From assembly GCF_001953875.1 (NCBI RefSeq), contig NZ_MQUR01000076.1:1-38623 (forward strand): 38,623 nt of DNA, read 5' to 3'. The DNA is from Streptomyces amritsarensis (GTDB taxonomy: Bacteria; Actinomycetota; Actinomycetes; Streptomycetales; Streptomycetaceae). Below are positions 16,401 to 23,720 of the stretch, piece by piece; the first letter of the stretch is position 1; every line of letters starts with the position of its first letter. The position numbers and the translations under genes were made by a program. The notes beneath the pieces are model-generated. The model did no database searches. It was given only the letters and a program-made list of their open reading frames with translations, and was not told where the DNA came from.

Positions 16401-17553
16401 CGACAGCTCCTGGCGGACCGGCCGGGCCCCGGAGCAGCGGATCGCCGCCCTCCGCGCGGACGGTTTCGCCGTGGCCTGCGGCCCGGAGCGCAGCGGCCTC
16501 GCCCCCTTCCTCCAGCGAGCAGCCGATCCGGTGCCCGCCGATGCCGAAGAATGCGCCACGCACACCGTTGCCGCCGACGACACCACCCGGCTTCCCCGCC
16601 TCCTGGCCCTGCTCGCCGGACAGGGCCCGCGGCCGGTGCCCGAGGAGGCCGTGGACCTGTTCCGCTGGCGCACCGGGGTACCGCGCCCGATCGCCGCCCT
16701 GGTCCTCGACGGATTCGCCGGCAGCGACGACTACGGTGCGCACCGCAAGCTGGTCCGCTCCAAGCCGTACAAGGCCGACCAGAACACCCTCTACGCGTAC
16801 GACGAATTCCGGCGGCGGCTCGGTCCGGCCGGCCGGCGCACCGTGCTCGCCGCCGCCCTGCCCGGCGACCCGGCGGAGCTCTGGGCCCCCGGCGGGATGA
16901 CCGCGGCCGCGGAACGCATGGCGGCGGCCTGGACCCAGCTGCTCGGTGCCGCCCCGTACGCCGATGACGGCAGCCATGCCGCTGCCCTCGCCGCGGACCA
17001 CGGACTCCCGGAGATTTGGGCCACGGCCCTGCTCACCGGCCGCCTCGAGAAACCTCTGGAGGCCGACGGCATGCAGGCCGCCGCCACCGCTGTCGCCTGG
17101 GCTCTCGCCGAGCGCCCGGTAGGAGACCCCGCGGCGCACGGTGCCCGCGCCCTGCTCGGCGGACTCACGGACCTGCCCGCCGACCTGCTCACCGCGCTGC
17201 GCAGGCTCGCGGACCGGTCCGCCACCACCCCCGTTCCGCCCGGCCAGTACGAGACCAACCCGCTGTTCAGCGTCCCGGACCTGGTGGACGAGGTGGCGGC
17301 GGCTCTCGGTGTCAGCCGTGACGCGGCCGCCCTCCAGCTCCAGCTGCACGCTTTCGACCGCCCTGCCGACCGCACCGTCCGCCGCTGGAACTCCTGGTCC
17401 ATCGATCATCACCGCGCCGTCCGCAAGGAGCTGACCGCCGCGAAGGCTCCGCGCCCCGAACCCGCCGCCCCGGCAGAAGCCCCCGCGGGGGTCCCGGCCC
17501 CCGCGCACGAGCGGTTCACGCGAGCCTGGGCGGCCCGGTGCGGCACGCGGTAA
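13444..17553 (+). CDS. very large protein of unknown function, 1369 aa
   Basis: I chose ATG 13444 (MTSNTGTPVPLPANHRISET) because the Arg-rich extension from ATG 13333 has no family-like features. Neither start has a strong ribosome binding site. No signal peptide or membrane helix is evident. Residues about 1-470 are Ala/Leu-rich and helical. Residues about 480-830 look beta-rich: DETVHVTCTWPVLTVYGESR, HTVHWVGGQFLVAWNE and repeated GG/DG turns (GGSIQGGLGYQFETPDGGGR, ADRTLPAFHDPDRSPP), possibly propeller-like. The C-terminal part is helical again. Its end (AALQLQLHAFDRPADRTVRR, WNSWSIDHHRAVRKELTAAK) resembles the tail of large streptomycete proteins loosely annotated as DNA-binding. The gene is complete and unbroken, which contrasts with the decayed DNA either side. 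Function unknown. Confidence 0.88.
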   Translation: MTSNTGTPVPLPANHRISETYADWARTQGPGVETDARDTLERAGSSRHRAWEKPGRFVDDAERLARGLPAAHLPWFWDTIGHWMVETHRRSAARAYTQARAAERTHALPVDPDWRRANQLLFARFGALPASELSGAAAWLAGVLEPDDAHHEFVRLLTVWAASPGELPADLARRVRDSARAAGLGSEEEARVLGGVLAAARGKAIPDRLLDAASGPLGDHPPADEQATALLDLFPESKNDAAAWLRLLIACGAADAAATGRITPEGGLGDWLRRYAAGYSHRTVGGGGVTRQPMPAELLDLVVRFAPLLRAQSTPVRLHEDRYRWPHLDADLLDLCLAEGIPVHDPGAAISLEFWGEHSQRDLKALAADPVFGPRLEGTVHAGLRTRGGTAISGTAISRLPHNPGITAEVHARVEKLLDSLRGGGLAAADEAVDELRGLLDRPTAIALDGIEEALDAIDLTGPLARALRAGLPEELGWPALDQALAAFRPDETVHVTCTWPVLTVYGESRALAVDHAGLRADHTLELPDGALGHTVHWVGGQFLVAWNEQHQENPGTTAYWSDHPGETFAPEQTYGLRPYGGSIQGGLGYQFETPDGGGRFDGERVLRAGGREGIGHRDYQVHDGHDFWSTEVFSKDHRGWNRLDPATGVPTADRTLPAFHDPDRSPPGMKPFPDHRILAALPPGAPPSPLGQDGTLTGCRVDYRTPYAGPSPREFVLESIDGRTASYRSNNWGRRPWGILALPLGGEDAVLAGGTTIRCHAAGDNSLLWQVQGFPGSRHRSRSRATLGELAGPVPPPAFWHFLTPRDEPSSRVLRTVTDSAVRELLHQGIGRTLPGVTDPRVQEGVDRAVRLAADALRRRQELSHRVAVMRAGPVVDLPDPAPDNRLVPALHGLLPQLRGYEERQPQPQPALLTSVAADGRYLRGEIDDEVRVLALPAPPPEWAVLTGRIDAVAWRTVVAATPDEQRQALAALLDVWSRQPFAQADSSWRTGRAPEQRIAALRADGFAVACGPERSGLAPFLQRAADPVPADAEECATHTVAADDTTRLPRLLALLAGQGPRPVPEEAVDLFRWRTGVPRPIAALVLDGFAGSDDYGAHRKLVRSKPYKADQNTLYAYDEFRRRLGPAGRRTVLAAALPGDPAELWAPGGMTAAAERMAAAWTQLLGAAPYADDGSHAAALAADHGLPEIWATALLTGRLEKPLEADGMQAAATAVAWALAERPVGDPAAHGARALLGGLTDLPADLLTALRRLADRSATTPVPPGQYETNPLFSVPDLVDEVAAALGVSRDAAALQLQLHAFDRPADRTVRRWNSWSIDHHRAVRKELTAAKAPRPEPAAPAEAPAGVPAPAHERFTRAWAARCGTR

Positions 17554-17565
17554 ACGTAGGCGTGA

Positions 17566-17614
17566 TGCCTTCCGACGTCGGGGCCTGATGGGCCGGGCAC
17601 CACGCCGGAAGGCA
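17566..17614 (+). terminator. hairpin downstream of the large gene
   Basis: TGCCTTCCG at 17566-17574 pairs with CGGAAGGCA at 17606-17614, with a loop of 31 bases containing a smaller GGCC inverted repeat. It begins 13 bases after the stop codon. Confidence 0.55.
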
Positions 17615-17879
17615 GAGCGCCGCGTGCGGCCGTAGGCGGTGAAGGGGCCGGGATCGGCAGGCCCCGGCGGGCTGCCGCGAAGGTCGGGTCCTTTCGCGGG
17701 TACGGACCGTTGCCGGCACGGGTACGTCAGTCCCGGCAGCTCGCCGGGCACTTGGCGTTCGCCGGGACGGGCCGGCCCCGCGGGCGCCTGCGGCTGGCTC
17801 GGCGTAGCGGGGAGTCGCGCGAGGTTCTCGACCTGACGCTGGTGCGTCCCCGGTCGGCAGCGCAGGCCGCCGCCGACCG

Positions 17880-18290
17880 GCCCGTCGACGGGCACGCGAC
17901 CGACCACATCCATATCGTCGCCACGTTGGCCCGGGAGGATGGCCGCACCCCCGCCCGCGCGGTGACGTCCCCTTCGAGGCCGCCTGGGGGTCTCACCCCG
18001 ATGTCACCTTTGGATTGGCCGCGCGCCGCCGCCCGCGGACCGGCGAGGCCGAAGGCCGCCCGCCGCGGCCTGTCCGAGGCCGCCCGCGAATCCCTGGAGC
18101 GCAGGGGGCCCGCACCGCCGCCGCCAAGCGCACGGCGACTCCGAATTCCTCGACCGGCTCCGCGACGCCAGCTTGCGCGTCCGTGAACGAGACGGCGGCG
18201 ACGGCCCCCCGGTCGGCCAGGCGGTCGCGCTGTCCGGCGACCGCGCCGACTGCGGGACCCGTCCGGTGTGGTTCGCCGGCGTGACCATCG
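17880..18290 (+). pseudogene. relaxase (MobA-type mobilisation nuclease) remnant
   Basis: In one frame GHATDHIHIVATLAREDGRT (17890-17949) preserves the metal-binding histidine motif of streptomycete relaxases (HADDHIHIVATLVRQDG). A second frame reads LSEAARESLERR. A third reads QAHGDSEFLDRLRDASLRVR and then GDRADCGTRPVWFAG (about 18125-18280), which fits the region after the catalytic motif in the correct order. Frameshifts and an internal deletion make it nonfunctional. The N terminus and the long C-terminal part are missing. This is a better preserved scar than the one near 10.4 kb. Confidence 0.65.
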
Positions 18291-18395
18291 CCCTGGCCCT
18301 CCTCGGCTGGTACGGCAAGCCGACCGCTGTGGGCATCGTCAACGGCCCGGGAGGGCGCCGTGGGTGGCTGGGTCTTGTCGGAGGCGGCTGGCACG

Positions 18396-20564
18396 ATGCT
18401 CCGCATGGATCTTGTACACCCCCTCGACGGCCTGGACACCCGGCCCTGGTCTTCCCTCTCCCATGCGTACGGCAGTGCGGAGGACGTTCCCGATCTGCTG
18501 CGGGCTCTGGCCGGCGCCGACGTGGATGCGGCGAAGGAGGCGTTGTCCGGGCTGTACGGGAGCGTGCTGCACCAGGGGACGGTCTACGCCGCCAGCGCGG
18601 AGGCGGTGCCGTTCCTGGCCGAGATCGCGGTGGCCGGCCACCACACGGCAGACGTCCTGGCGCTGCTCGGCGGTATGGCGGAGAGCGAGGACGAGGACGG
18701 TGTGGCACCGGGCGCGGTCCGGGCGGCGGTGGCGGACCGGCTCCCGTCGCTGCTGCCCCTGTTGGCCTCCCCGGAGCCGGAGGTCCGCCGGACCGCAGCC
18801 TGGGCGGTGTCCCACACCCGCGCGACCGAGGTCGCGCTGCCCGCCCTGCGCGCACGCTGGGACGAGGAACCCGAACCCGCCGCACGCGCGGAGGTCCTGG
18901 CCGGCATCGCCCGGCTCGACCTACTGGCCGGAGCGGCGGTAGCCGCATCTGTCCTGGACCCGGCCCAGTCGGCCCAGTCGGCCGAGGTGCGCCTTGCCGC
19001 CGTCTTCGCCTCCCTCGATGCCGGCGCGCCGTGGACCGAGCCCCTGCACACGACCATGCTGTCCCTTCTGCCGGCCAACGTCCTGCGCTCCGACCTGGAT
19101 CCCGAGGGTGACGAGCCGCTGGCCGCGGTCGTCGAGGCTCTCCTGGGCCGGGGCGTCCGCATGGAGCGCAAGGTGGCGTTCGCACTGATCGACGCAGCCC
19201 TGCACGACCGCAGGGCCGAGGTGAGGGCTGAAGGCCTCTGGGCGGCCGACCGCGCCTGCATGCTCTCCCGCAGTGCCCCGCGGCGACTGGCGTGGAACCT
19301 GCGAGCGGCGGCCGTGGACGAGGAATCGGTGATCGCCATGTCGTCCCTCCTGGGCCGGCTGGGCAGCGTTGCCGCACCGGCCGCGGACATTCTCGCCCCT
19401 CTCGCCGGACGGAACCCGGCCCAGGACGACGACCATGCGGACCAGGCCCTGGCCGCGCTCCTGCTCGTCGCGCCCGCGCAGGCGGCCCCGCTCCTGGCCG
19501 CCGGCCTCGGGCGGCGCCCGCGGGCCCTCGGCGCCGCCGCCGGATTCCGCGACGCGGAGGGCTCCGCCTTCCCGTACAGCGGCGAGCTCCTCGACGCGGT
19601 CCGCCACCGCCTGGCCCAGCCCGAGGCCCTGATCGGCAACGAACCCTGGCAGCTGACGAACCTGCTGGCGGGCTGGGGTGCCCAGGCAGCGCCGGCGTTG
19701 CCCGAGCTGTGCGCTGCGCTCCCGCACTTTCCCGGTCAGGCCGCCCGGGCCATCGCTTCCCTCGCCGCCGACTGCGCCCCGTCGGACCGCGCCCGGGCCG
19801 TCACCTCGTTGCGGGCGATGGCGGCTGAGCAGGAAGTCCTCCCCGCGGCGAAGGCCCTGCTCGACCTCGACGGCGAGATCGCGCCTCTGCTGCACTGCCT
19901 CGAACAGGACCTCCGGCGTGGCACCGACCGGGTCAGGGAGGCCGCCACGATGGCTGCTGCGCTCGGTCCCCGGGCAGCAGGGCTTGCGCCTGCCCTCCGC
20001 AAGGCGGTCGACGCCGCGAACGCCGACACCACGCCCGCGCTGGATAGGGACATCGCCCTCGCCGAGGCCCTGTGGCACGTCACGGGGGACGCCGACGGCG
20101 TCGTTGCCGTACTGGACTCTGTCTTCGCACGCGCCGAACGGAACCCCTGGTCCCGGTGGTCGGTGGTGCGGGCCGCCCGCACGACGGCCCTCCTCGGCCC
20201 CGCAGGACGGCCGCTCGCCACCCGCCTGGAAGCCGCCCTCGGCGATCCGGTACAGGCACCGGCCGCGGTGCTGGCCCTCACCGCCGTAGCCGAACCAGCC
20301 TCGCTGGACCGAACCTCGCTCGCCGACGCCGCCTTGCGGTCTGCCGAATCGGACGCCGATCCGGCGGGTGCCTGCGACGCACTGGAAGCACTCGGCCCCA
20401 CCGCATTGACCAGCGACCAGCTGCGCCGACTTGCCGATCTCGCCGACGGCGACGCCCGGGTGATCCGCTCGGGAATCGAAGATCGCGTCATCCGCCAGGA
20501 CGAAGCCCTCCGAAACCGCGCCCGAGCCCTCCTCGCCGTCTGCACGGCTCCCGCGGTCCCCTGA
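18396..20564 (+). CDS. HEAT-repeat (PBS lyase-like) protein
   Basis: 722 residues from ATG 18396 (MLRMDLVHPLDGLDTRPWSS). The ATG at 18405 is the alternative, but GGAGGCGG is better spaced to 18396. The start DLVHPLDG...SHAYGSAEDVPDLLRALAG and VPFLAEIAV are typical of streptomycete HEAT-repeat proteins. The body is a long chain of Ala/Leu/Arg-rich helical pairs such as LPLLASPEPEVRRTAAWAVS, LPALRARWDEEPEPAARAEV and APALPELCAALPHFPGQAAR. Such solenoids bind other proteins or nucleic acid; no enzymatic motif is visible. No signal peptide or membrane helix is present. It is monocistronic as far as I can see. The relaxase scar ends about 100 bases upstream. Confidence 0.88.
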   Translation: MLRMDLVHPLDGLDTRPWSSLSHAYGSAEDVPDLLRALAGADVDAAKEALSGLYGSVLHQGTVYAASAEAVPFLAEIAVAGHHTADVLALLGGMAESEDEDGVAPGAVRAAVADRLPSLLPLLASPEPEVRRTAAWAVSHTRATEVALPALRARWDEEPEPAARAEVLAGIARLDLLAGAAVAASVLDPAQSAQSAEVRLAAVFASLDAGAPWTEPLHTTMLSLLPANVLRSDLDPEGDEPLAAVVEALLGRGVRMERKVAFALIDAALHDRRAEVRAEGLWAADRACMLSRSAPRRLAWNLRAAAVDEESVIAMSSLLGRLGSVAAPAADILAPLAGRNPAQDDDHADQALAALLLVAPAQAAPLLAAGLGRRPRALGAAAGFRDAEGSAFPYSGELLDAVRHRLAQPEALIGNEPWQLTNLLAGWGAQAAPALPELCAALPHFPGQAARAIASLAADCAPSDRARAVTSLRAMAAEQEVLPAAKALLDLDGEIAPLLHCLEQDLRRGTDRVREAATMAAALGPRAAGLAPALRKAVDAANADTTPALDRDIALAEALWHVTGDADGVVAVLDSVFARAERNPWSRWSVVRAARTTALLGPAGRPLATRLEAALGDPVQAPAAVLALTAVAEPASLDRTSLADAALRSAESDADPAGACDALEALGPTALTSDQLRRLADLADGDARVIRSGIEDRVIRQDEALRNRARALLAVCTAPAVP

Positions 20565-20636
20565 CCTGCCGGCCGCACCGACATCAGAACCATGCAGCCG
20601 CCCGGCCCCATTCGCCTCGGCCCGCGGCTGTTGTAG

Positions 20637-20801
20637 GTGGAGGGCGGAACGCACAACCCCGGACGGCCGGCTGTATCGGGGCCCAAGGACGGGCGGATGA
20701 TCGCAGCCGAGATCGGCCGGATCCTCGACAAGGCCGCGGCCGAGGCCGGCCTGCCCGACGGATGCTTCTACGCCCTTCCCCTGCCGCCCGTGTCCGCGTG
20801 A
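20637..20801 (+). CDS. short ORF, possible C-terminal gene remnant
   Basis: GTG 20637 starts VEGGTHNPGRPAVSGPKDGR, followed by MIAAEIGRILDKAAAEAGLP and a Cys-containing end to a TGA at 20799-20801 (54 codons). The amphipathic helix looks like real protein, but there is no ribosome binding site and an in-frame TAG directly precedes it. I think it is the tail of a lost gene. Family not recognised. Confidence 0.25.
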   Translation: MEGGTHNPGRPAVSGPKDGRMIAAEIGRILDKAAAEAGLPDGCFYALPLPPVSA

Positions 20802-21060
20802 TCCTCCCGTACACCGACATCTGAGGTGTGCTCACAGGCGGCCTCGTCGCAGGAGGGCGGCGTTTCGGCATCGTGCTGTGCACCCGGCCGGCCGGGCCGT
20901 TCACCACCGAGACCCCCCCGGGCGGGGGCGGCATCGCGCGAGGGAACGGCTGAGCGCGGGGCAGCCAGCTGGCGGCGAGGTCGGCGTGGTCACGTGCGCG
21001 CTCGACCCGGTCCTCGAGAGGCGACGCCAGCCGGTCACGTCGTTCACCGCCGATGGTCTG

Positions 21061-21351
21061 TCAGCCCTCGTCCGGGAGCGGGGCGTGGCCCGCAGCCTCC
21101 TTCACCAGGGCCTCGAGATCGTCACGCTCCATACCGAGGTCTTCCGCGTACTGCTCCAGGGCCGTATCCAGCAGCCACCAGGGCTCACGCGCGTCTTCCC
21201 ACGCGTCCCGCCAGGTCACGTGCTGTTCGTCGGTCCACTGAGCCGCGTTGCCGAGTTCCTCCTGAAGACGCATCAACCCGGCGTGTGCCTCGTCGGAAGC
21301 TTCCAGCAGCTCGACCAGTTCGTCCAGTACGTCAGAATGTTCGATCTTCAC
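21061..21351 (-). CDS. small acidic hypothetical protein, 96 aa
   Basis: Starts at GTG 21351 with AGGA seven bases upstream. It is rich in Glu, Asp, Leu and Trp: MKIEHSDVLDELVELLEASD, EELGNAAQWTDEQHVTWRDA, WWLLDTALEQYAEDLGMERD. It is predicted all-helical, soluble and strongly acidic, the profile of small immunity-like or regulatory partner proteins, although no family is recognised. The region on either side is degraded, so this is an isolated apparently intact gene. Confidence 0.7.
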   Translation of the reverse strand: MKIEHSDVLDELVELLEASDEAHAGLMRLQEELGNAAQWTDEQHVTWRDAWEDAREPWWLLDTALEQYAEDLGMERDDLEALVKEAAGHAPLPDEG

Positions 21352-21734
21352 GCCGGGATCCTAATGCGTCGTTTCATTCGGTGTACTGGGTAGGCCGTGG
21401 GCCGCGGTGGAGACTGTTGAGCGGCTGGTTCCACTGAGTTCCCCGGAGGCGCTTCGCGGCTTCAAGGTGGTGGCCAGTGTCGGCATGGCGATCGGCAACT
21501 TCTGGCCCGCGACGACGTCTCCTTCTGCCCCGCCCCCGGGGAAGATGCGCCCACTGGAGCCGGAGCGCGATAGGTGCCACCCCAACCGACTCGGTGAACG
21601 TACGGGCCCTGATTCGTTGCCGTGCCAGGCTGCTGAGGGGCGCGGCGAGCGGCGGTGCCGGAAGTGCGGGTGGTGACGATGTCACGGACGGAGACGGGTT
21701 TGAGGTGCTTCTCGGGCGCACGCACAGGCCGATG

Positions 21735-21950
21735 CTGCCGCGGGGCGGCGACCAGGACCCGGGCGCCGGGGCGAGCCCTGAGGCGGGGCGCGATCAGGCG
21801 CCAGGACAAAGACCGGTTGGCGCTCGCCGAGGCCATCGCGACGGGGGTGACTCCGGCCGGGAGCGGGACGAGCACGGTGTCGGCGTACCGGACGCGGACC
21901 AGGTCGGAGATCAGAGCGCCCCAGTTGCCGACGCGAGGATCGCCGCACGG
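21735..21950 (-). pseudogene. fragment of a zinc-dependent alcohol dehydrogenase
   Basis: The minus strand reads GNWGALISDLVRVRYADTVL, then VPLPAGVTPVAMASASANRS and RLRARPGARVLVAA. This corresponds to the junction of catalytic and NAD-binding domains of zinc-binding dehydrogenases (ISDLVRVPYADAMLVPLPDGV...ASDN...RPGAxVLVVGG). The zinc-ligand N-terminal part and the rest of the nucleotide-binding domain are absent. The remainder of 21352-22016 holds no gene I can support. Confidence 0.5.
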
Positions 21951-22016
21951 CAGGACCCGAGCGCGGGGTCCGGGGCCTCGCGCCACTCGACCGTACGGCG
22001 GGCGGCGTGGGTCGGT

Positions 22017-22454
22017 TCACGCGCCGGCCTGATCCGTGCTCTGCTGGGCCAGGGCGACCAGATCGGCGGAGCGGACGGCGGCGCCGCCCGCGCCCCAGGC
22101 TCCGTCCGGGTGCTCGTGCACGAGCACCCACACCCGCAGCGCGTCGTCCGGGGCGAGGCCGGCGGCGGACAGAACCGTCTTCGTCGCGTCTCGGACGAGG
22201 CCGTTCTTGCGTCGTTCGGACAGGGCGCCCTGCGGCACCGTCACCTCCACGAGGAAGCGGGGCGCGTCGTCCTCGGCGGTCGTCTGGGCGCCCTCGGGCA
22301 GCACGTTCAGGTAGCTCCACGCCTGGGCGCGGAAGAAGGCGGTATCGGGTGCCCCCTCCCAGCGCATCAGCACGGTTGCGAGGTCGCGCTGCACAGCGGC
22401 GCCGCCCTCCTCGGTGAGGGCGCCGGTCGGCACGGTCAGCCGGATCATGGGCAC
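22017..22454 (-). CDS. two-domain tautomerase-like (4-OT superfamily) protein, TetR-linked
   Basis: 145 residues from GTG 22454 with AGGAG five bases upstream. The codon after the start is CCC, so removal of Met would expose the N-terminal Pro that acts as catalytic base in 4-oxalocrotonate tautomerase relatives (MPMIRLTVPTGALTEEGGAA). A second beta-alpha-beta unit begins near residue 70 (FLVEVTVPQGALSERRKNGL), so the chain is a fused duplicate. The substrate is unknown. It is divergent from the TetR gene. Two palindromic operator-like sites lie in the 80-base gap between the two starts, suggesting repression by that TetR. The right-hand tautomerase gene has related sites. Confidence 0.82.
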   Translation of the reverse strand: MPMIRLTVPTGALTEEGGAAVQRDLATVLMRWEGAPDTAFFRAQAWSYLNVLPEGAQTTAEDDAPRFLVEVTVPQGALSERRKNGLVRDATKTVLSAAGLAPDDALRVWVLVHEHPDGAWGAGGAAVRSADLVALAQQSTDQAGA

Positions 22455-22462
22455 AGCAGCTC

Positions 22463-22480
22463 CTATGACGAGCGTTATAG
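22463..22480. promoter_or_regulatory. TetR operator-like palindrome, site 1
   Basis: CTATGACGAGCGTTATAG, an imperfect palindrome of form CTATRACG-NN-CGTYATAG. It lies immediately upstream of the ribosome binding site of the 22454 tautomerase gene. A second copy starts 35 bases downstream. Confidence 0.7.
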
Positions 22481-22497
22481 ACCTAGGTCACGGTAGA

Positions 22498-22515
22498 CTA
22501 TGACGAACGTTATAG
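22498..22515. promoter_or_regulatory. TetR operator-like palindrome, site 2
   Basis: CTATGACGAACGTTATAG, differing from site 1 at one central base. It ends 18 bases before the TetR GTG start, so binding would also block tetR itself (autoregulation). Confidence 0.72.
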
Positions 22516-22533
22516 CCAGAGGGGAGTGCACGG

Positions 22534-23118
22534 GTGGCCAAGAGCAGTACGCCGTCGCGTGAGCGGATCGTGGCCGGTGCCGCGGACATGATCAGTCGGC
22601 GCGGGCTGAGCGCCACGAGCATCCGGGAGATGGCCAAGCACGCCAAGGCGCCGCTCGGCTCGACCTATCACTACTTCCCCGAGGGTAAGCAGCAGCTGGC
22701 CACCGAGGCGGTCCGATACACGGGCGAGTGGGTCGCCCGCAGCCTGCGCAAGGAGCTGGAGGCGGGTCCGGCGGCGGGTCTGAAGGCCTTCCTCGACCTG
22801 TGGCGCAAGGTCGTCGTCGACAGCGACTTCCACGCCGGCTGCCCCGTTCTGGCCGTGGCCATTGAGGAACCCCAGGACGGCGAGATCCCGCCCGCCCTGA
22901 CGGCCGCGGCCGAGGTCTTCGAACAGTGGGAGACCCTGCTGGCCGACTCGCTCCGGGCGTACGGCGCCCAGACCGAGCAGGCCGCGCAACTCGCCACGCT
23001 CACGGTCGCGGCAGTCGAGGGCACGGTGGCGATGTGTCGCGCCAAGCGCAGCACCGAGCCGCTCGACCGCATCGCCGAGCAGCTCCTGGTCCTGATCGCC
23101 GCGGCGGCCCCGAAGTGA
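22534..23118 (+). CDS. TetR/AcrR-family transcriptional repressor (YxaF/LmrA-like)
   Basis: 194 residues from GTG 22534, with GAGGGGAG upstream. The N-terminal helix-turn-helix domain (about 8-55) reads RERIVAGAADMISRRGLSAT, SIREMAKHAKAPLGSTYHYF; the GSTYHYF recognition helix end is typical of this family. The C-terminal ligand domain contains GCPVLAVAIEEPQ, a pattern of the YxaF/LmrA subgroup of small-molecule-responsive repressors, and LATLTVAAVEGTVAMCRAKR. It is flanked by two tautomerase-like genes, both preceded by the same class of palindrome, so it probably represses both and itself. The inducer is unknown and may be a substrate of the tautomerases (inference). Confidence 0.92.
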   Translation: MAKSSTPSRERIVAGAADMISRRGLSATSIREMAKHAKAPLGSTYHYFPEGKQQLATEAVRYTGEWVARSLRKELEAGPAAGLKAFLDLWRKVVVDSDFHAGCPVLAVAIEEPQDGEIPPALTAAAEVFEQWETLLADSLRAYGAQTEQAAQLATLTVAAVEGTVAMCRAKRSTEPLDRIAEQLLVLIAAAAPK

Positions 23119-23126
23119 CCCACGTC

Positions 23127-23163
23127 CGGGCGTCCGCCCCCCGGCAGTAGGTGCGGACGCCCG
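23127..23163. terminator. bidirectional terminator between convergent genes
   Basis: CGGGCGTCCGC at 23127-23137 pairs perfectly with GCGGACGCCCG at 23153-23163. It sits between the ends of the TetR gene (plus) and the second tautomerase gene (minus). Confidence 0.8.
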
Positions 23164-23176
23164 AAGTCGAGTTCCG

Positions 23177-23653
23177 TCAGGCGCCGAGCGCGGCGCGGAC
23201 GGCCTTCACCTTCTCCTCAGTGAACACCCCGGTGTCGAGGAGTGACAGGACGGACAGCACCCCGCCGCTGGAGCCCCAGCTCCCCTCCTCGATGACGCGG
23301 AAGTTGACCCACCAGGTCGCCGCCGGCTTCGCGAGGCCGCAGGCCTCGGCCAGCGCGGCCAGGATGCGCTCGATGACCGCGGCCCTGAGCTCCTGGCGCC
23401 AGTCCCCGTCCATCACCGCCACGTCGATCACCATCACGTCGGCCTCCGGCCCGATGTCCGCGAGCAGCCGCCCGCCGATCGCCATCATGTCCGACTGACG
23501 CTCCACGAAGTGGACCTGGAACCCCACCCGCGCGGGCGGAGCGAACTGCCCCACCTCCGGCACGAGAACGGCGTCGGTCAGCGTCTCGGCCAGCATGCGG
23601 CGCTGCTCCAGGCTCAATCGCCCCGTCGGGGTATTCACGGTGATGATCGTCAC
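23177..23653 (-). CDS. second two-domain tautomerase-like protein, lacking Pro-1
   Basis: 158 residues from GTG 23653 with AGGAGGAC five bases upstream. The N-terminal unit MTIITVNTPTGRLSLEQRRM and LAETLTDAVL follows the 4-OT pattern, but the residue after Met is Thr, not the catalytic Pro. A second unit starts near residue 70 (ADVMVIDVAVMDGDWRQELR, ERILAALAEACGL). The C-terminal part VNFRVIEEGSWGSSGGVLSV is reminiscent of tautomerase family proteins with the WG-x-SGG-V-S motif. It is convergent with the TetR gene. Two operator-like palindromes related to those of the first tautomerase lie upstream. It may have a non-canonical activity or form a mixed complex with the first tautomerase (inference). 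Confidence 0.8.
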   Translation of the reverse strand: MTIITVNTPTGRLSLEQRRMLAETLTDAVLVPEVGQFAPPARVGFQVHFVERQSDMMAIGGRLLADIGPEADVMVIDVAVMDGDWRQELRAAVIERILAALAEACGLAKPAATWWVNFRVIEEGSWGSSGGVLSVLSLLDTGVFTEEKVKAVRAALGA

Positions 23654-23662
23654 GGCGTCCTC

Positions 23663-23680
23663 CTATGACAGTCGTTATAG
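23663..23680. promoter_or_regulatory. TetR operator-like site 3
   Basis: CTATGACAGTCGTTATAG, sharing the outer halves CTATGAC and CGTTATAG with the sites at 22463 and 22498. It lies directly upstream of the ribosome binding site of the second tautomerase gene. Confidence 0.68.
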
Positions 23681-23702
23681 ACGACTGTCAGCCTACACTC
23701 GT

Positions 23703-23720
23703 CTATAACGACTGTCATAC
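23703..23720. promoter_or_regulatory. TetR operator-like site 4, inverted orientation
   Basis: CTATAACGACTGTCATAC, the reverse complement of site 3 except for the last base. Sites 3 and 4 thus form a larger inverted repeat about 58 bases long, including a shared GACGACTGTC in the middle. Confidence 0.65.

Noticed and set aside
13417..17913. 1498-codon open frame on the minus strand
   Set aside because: It mirrors the large plus-strand gene, is Gly/Arg/Val-rich without domain-like blocks, and arises because high third-position GC removes stops from the antisense frame.
18921..20654. 577-codon minus-strand open frame
   Set aside because: It is antisense to the HEAT-repeat gene. The plus frame has clear helical repeats and a proper start; the minus frame is Gly/Arg-rich without motifs.
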